64,000 nt of DNA from Myxococcales bacterium. Lineage in GTDB: Bacteria; Myxococcota_A; Polyangia; Haliangiales; Haliangiaceae. Under the pieces are notes generated by a model that saw only the letters and a list, made by a program, of their open reading frames with translations, was not told the DNA's origin and did no database searches. Each line of letters opens with the position of its first letter. The first letter of the stretch is position 1. Where the stretch lies: the NCBI GenBank assembly GCA_028287135.1, contig JAQBQE010000051.1, forward strand, positions 62,001 to 126,000. The letters run 5' to 3'. Shown piece by piece: positions 61,711-64,000 of the stretch. Made by a program: the position numbers and the translations under genes.

Positions 61711-62523
61711 ATGCAGCGTCGTCATTCGGTTCGCCATCTGATCTGGCGGGGCGGGGTGGCGGCAGTCTCGCAGGCGATGATGCTCACCGGGTTCTACCCG
61801 CTCGTGCCTCACGCGCTGCGCGTGATCCAGCGCGGCGACCTCGGCGAACGACCGGTGCGGGCCGCGATCGCCGAGTGGGCGATGTCCGCCGCGGTCTCGG
61901 CCGCACGCCCGGCCGGGTTCTTCGCGCTCCCCGGCTCGCGCACGCAGGGCCCACGCCCGGTGATCGTCGTCCACGGCTACGCGATGAACCGCGCGAACTT
62001 CGTGCCCCTCGCATTTCGCCTGTCGCGCGCGGGGCTCGGGCCGATCCTCGGCTTCGAGTACTGGACGCTCGGGCGCACGGCGGCCGCAGCACGTCAGCTC
62101 GGGTGGTTCGTCGATCAGGTCTGCGCCGCGACGCGCTCGCCGGAGGTCGATCTGATCGGTCACTCGATGGGCGGCGTGGTCGCTCGCTACTACGTGACGT
62201 TCCTCGGCGGCGACGGTGTGGCGAAGAACCTGGTGACGATCGGCTCACCGCACGGCGGAACCGATCTCTCGCGGGTCGGCGTCGGCCACGCCACGCGCGA
62301 GCTGTTGATCGGCTCGCAGCTGGTGACCCGGCTCGGCGCCGCATCACCGCCGAAGCACACGCGCGTGACGGCGATCTGGTCGCGTGCGGATGCGCTGGTC
62401 CCGGGGGCACGCCAGAAGCCGATCCCCGGCGCTGACGTCATCATGTACGACGACCTCGGGCACGTGACGCTGCTCGGTTCGCGCCGCGTCGCACGCGAGA
62501 TCATCGAGCGGTTGAAGCGGTAG
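61711..62523 (+). CDS. Lipase/esterase-like alpha/beta hydrolase
   Basis: 270 residues. An N-terminal amphipathic/hydrophobic segment (VAAVSQAMMLTGFYPLVPHAL) is followed by the alpha/beta hydrolase core: PRPVIVVHGYAMNRANFVPL, nucleophile elbow GHSMGGVVARYY, IGSPHGGTDLS, an acidic residue in IWSRADALV and a His in LGHVTLL. The PHGGT motif is typical of triacylglycerol lipases of the LipA/EstA type and of cutinase-like proteins. No signal peptide is clear, so the protein may be membrane-associated. It starts 2 bp after the TerB-like stop and ends 3 bp from convergent miaB. Confidence 0.82.
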   Translation: MQRRHSVRHLIWRGGVAAVSQAMMLTGFYPLVPHALRVIQRGDLGERPVRAAIAEWAMSAAVSAARPAGFFALPGSRTQGPRPVIVVHGYAMNRANFVPLAFRLSRAGLGPILGFEYWTLGRTAAAARQLGWFVDQVCAATRSPEVDLIGHSMGGVVARYYVTFLGGDGVAKNLVTIGSPHGGTDLSRVGVGHATRELLIGSQLVTRLGAASPPKHTRVTAIWSRADALVPGARQKPIPGADVIMYDDLGHVTLLGSRRVAREIIERLKR

Positions 62524-62526
62524 CGA

Positions 62527-63903
62527 TCAGCCGCCGAACAGCGTCGCCATCGTCGCGCGCGAGATCGTGACATCGACGAGCTCGCCGACCGATCCAAGTC
62601 CGCTCGGCAGGATCACCGTCTTGAAGCCGTCGGTGCGTCCCATCAGCTGGCTCGCATCGCGCTTGCTCGGTCCATGCACGAGCACGCGCTCGCGCCGGCC
62701 GACATGCGCCGCGAACACCTCGGCCGACACCTTCTCCTGGACCGCGATGATCTCCTGGAGCCGGCGCTTCTTCGTGGCCTCGTCGATGTCGTCCGCCAGC
62801 TTCTTCGCGGCGAACGTCAGGTCGCGCTCGGAGTACGCGAACATGAATGCGCTGTCGAACCGGATCTCGTGCATCAGCGCGATCGTCTGCGCGTGGTCGT
62901 CCTCGGTCTCGCCCGAGAACCCGGTCAGGATGTCGGTCGACAGCGCGATCTCCGGCACCGCATGGCGCAGGGCCGCGACGATCGCGCGGTAATCGGCGAC
63001 GGTGTACCCGCGCTTCATCCGCTCGAGCACGACGTCCGACCCCGACTGCACCGGCAGGTGGACGTACTTGCAGATCTTCGGTTCCTCCGCGATCGCGGCG
63101 ATCACGTCGGCGGTGAAGTCGACGGGGTAGGGCGACGTGAACCGAACGCGCTCGATGCCCTCGACGGTGCACACCGCACGAAGCAGCTGCGCGAACGTCG
63201 TCTCGTCCCAGACGTACGAGTTCACGGTCTGCCCGAGCAGCACGACCTCGCGATAGCCCGCCGCTGCGAGCTCGCGAACCTGGCGCAGCACCTCGCGCGG
63301 CGGCGTTCCGCGCTCGCGTCCGCGGGTGAACGGCACCACGCAGAACGTGCAGAACTTGTCGCAGCCGCGCTGGATCGTGACAAACCCCGAGATGCCGTCG
63401 CCACCCATCGCGCCCGACAGCCCCTCGTACGTCTCGGCCTTGTCGAGCTTGATGTCGACGATCGGCTGGGTGTGCACGCTGCGCGCAGCGGTCAGCAGCT
63501 CGGGCAACCGGCGGTAGCTGTCGGGCCCGGCGATCACGTCGACCGAGGGCGCGCGATCCGCGAGGCCTTCCTTGAGGTGCTCGGCCATGCAGCCGACGAT
63601 CGCGAGGACGACGCCCGGGCGCTTGCGCTTGAGGGCGCCGAGCTCGGCGGCCCGAGCGGTCACCCGCTCCTCGGCCTTCTCGCGGACCGCGCACGTGTTG
63701 ACGAGCAGCACGTCGGCATCCTCGGCACGTGTGGTCGTGGCGTAGCCGGCATCGGCGAGGACGCTGCCGATCAGGTCGGAGTCCGCGACGTTCATCTGGC
63801 AGCCATAGGTCTCGACGTAGACCCGCAGCGCATCGGCGGCGGGCACGGGTCGCGGGCGCGCCTCGGGCGTGCGCTTACCGAGCGGGACCAGCCGTTCCGA
63901 CAT
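62527..63903 (-). CDS. miaB: tRNA-2-methylthio-N6-dimethylallyladenosine synthase MiaB
   Basis: 458 residues. It methylthiolates i6A37 in tRNA using two 4Fe-4S clusters and SAM. The N-terminal MTTase domain has its three cysteines in VETYGCQMN, VNTCAVREKA and VGCMAE; the radical-SAM motif CxxxCxxC is CDKFCTFC; then HLPVQSGSD, GFSGETEDDH and the C-terminal TRAM domain (VLVHGPSKRDASQLMGRTDG). Complete, as expected for the family. The ATG at 63903 is used; an in-frame upstream GTG is possible. Confidence 0.94.
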   Translation of the reverse strand: MSERLVPLGKRTPEARPRPVPAADALRVYVETYGCQMNVADSDLIGSVLADAGYATTTRAEDADVLLVNTCAVREKAEERVTARAAELGALKRKRPGVVLAIVGCMAEHLKEGLADRAPSVDVIAGPDSYRRLPELLTAARSVHTQPIVDIKLDKAETYEGLSGAMGGDGISGFVTIQRGCDKFCTFCVVPFTRGRERGTPPREVLRQVRELAAAGYREVVLLGQTVNSYVWDETTFAQLLRAVCTVEGIERVRFTSPYPVDFTADVIAAIAEEPKICKYVHLPVQSGSDVVLERMKRGYTVADYRAIVAALRHAVPEIALSTDILTGFSGETEDDHAQTIALMHEIRFDSAFMFAYSERDLTFAAKKLADDIDEATKKRRLQEIIAVQEKVSAEVFAAHVGRRERVLVHGPSKRDASQLMGRTDGFKTVILPSGLGSVGELVDVTISRATMATLFGG

Positions 63904-63955
63904 AGGCACGGTCCTTACCACGGCCCCGGGCAGCGCTCCAGGCTATCCTGTGGCC

Positions 63956-64000
63956 GTGGCCGCGCAGAACGTCGCCCGTGCCGTGGGCTGGAGCTGCGGC
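63956..64000 (+). CDS. Start of an unidentified gene, cut by window edge
   Basis: A GTG at 63956 opens a frame that reads MAAQNVARAVGWSCG to the edge. TATCCT ends 6 nt upstream, the same spacing as at other starts here; a GTG at 63950 is in the same frame. Too short to assign a product. Confidence 0.35.
   Translation, partial: MAAQNVARAVGWSCG

Overview
The window is high-GC DNA (G/C-rich third positions, many GTG and some TTG starts, dense gene packing) that reads as a chromosomal segment of a myxobacterium (Myxococcota, Polyangia/Haliangium-like). The indications are four Hanks-type Ser/Thr kinases (one with a PknK-like AAA/TPR tail), an RpoH-like sigma factor with an acidic N-terminal extension, many outer-membrane and lipoprotein genes, a MopE-type metal-binding motif, thrombospondin-3/OmpA proteins and a four-helix-bundle gene remnant. 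The species cannot be named from the sequence. I saw no rRNA or tRNA gene, CRISPR array or complete transposase.

Layout. 1-3.1 kb: two Ser/Thr kinases and a short repeat-bounded element carrying a truncated four-helix-bundle gene. 3.1-5.8 kb: a periplasmic methionine-sulfoxide repair pair, MsrP plus an MsrQ-like membrane protein fused to its own FAD/NAD(P)H and 2Fe-2S modules. 5.9-12.7 kb: an AsmA-like/GT51 transglycosylase fusion, secreted and outer-membrane proteins, a haem c lipoprotein operon and an exported alpha/beta hydrolase. 12.7-18.9 kb: a kinase-ATPase-TPR regulator overlapping an FAD oxidoreductase gene, with trmH divergent. 19-26.9 kb: PBP1A, then a tightly overlapping set of an exported FG-GAP-like protein, an orphan family-5 solute-binding protein and an NtrY-like histidine kinase, then a lipoprotein methyltransferase. 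27-29 kb: dapA-dapB and a small conserved-looking gene.

29-41.4 kb holds seven membrane proteins: five multi-pass GT-C-like glycosyltransferases (three with the EHPP or related first-loop acidic motif), a single-pass beta-sandwich protein and a membrane sulfatase/phosphotransferase-superfamily enzyme. Together they look like an uncharacterised cell-surface glycan assembly or decoration locus. 41.4-50.1 kb: a very large S41 carboxy-terminal protease, an RpoH-like sigma factor, rsmI, an M16 peptidase, apbE and small proteins. 50.2-59.3 kb: a GT4 glycosyltransferase with a disordered tail, then envelope proteins (DUF4398 lipoprotein, OmpA/TSP3 protein, TPR/beta-barrel protein, a lipoprotein, a GH31 lipoprotein). 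59.3-64 kb: a nested-palindrome repeat, a PAS-tailed Ser/Thr kinase, cyaY, a TerB-like gene, a lipase-like gene and miaB, with another gene starting at the right edge.

Two signals run across the whole window. First, at many genes a -10-like hexamer (often GGTAnnnT) lies 5-7 nt before the start codon with no Shine-Dalgarno, which suggests common leaderless transcription. Second, there are several families of short interspersed palindromic repeats, including a modular repeat whose outer and inner arms are always 33 bp apart. Start codons were chosen by homology, signal peptides, RBS, stop/start overlaps and these -10 motifs. Most intergenic gaps are under 250 bp. The one longer gene-poor stretch, 2688-3107, is the repeat-bounded remnant.
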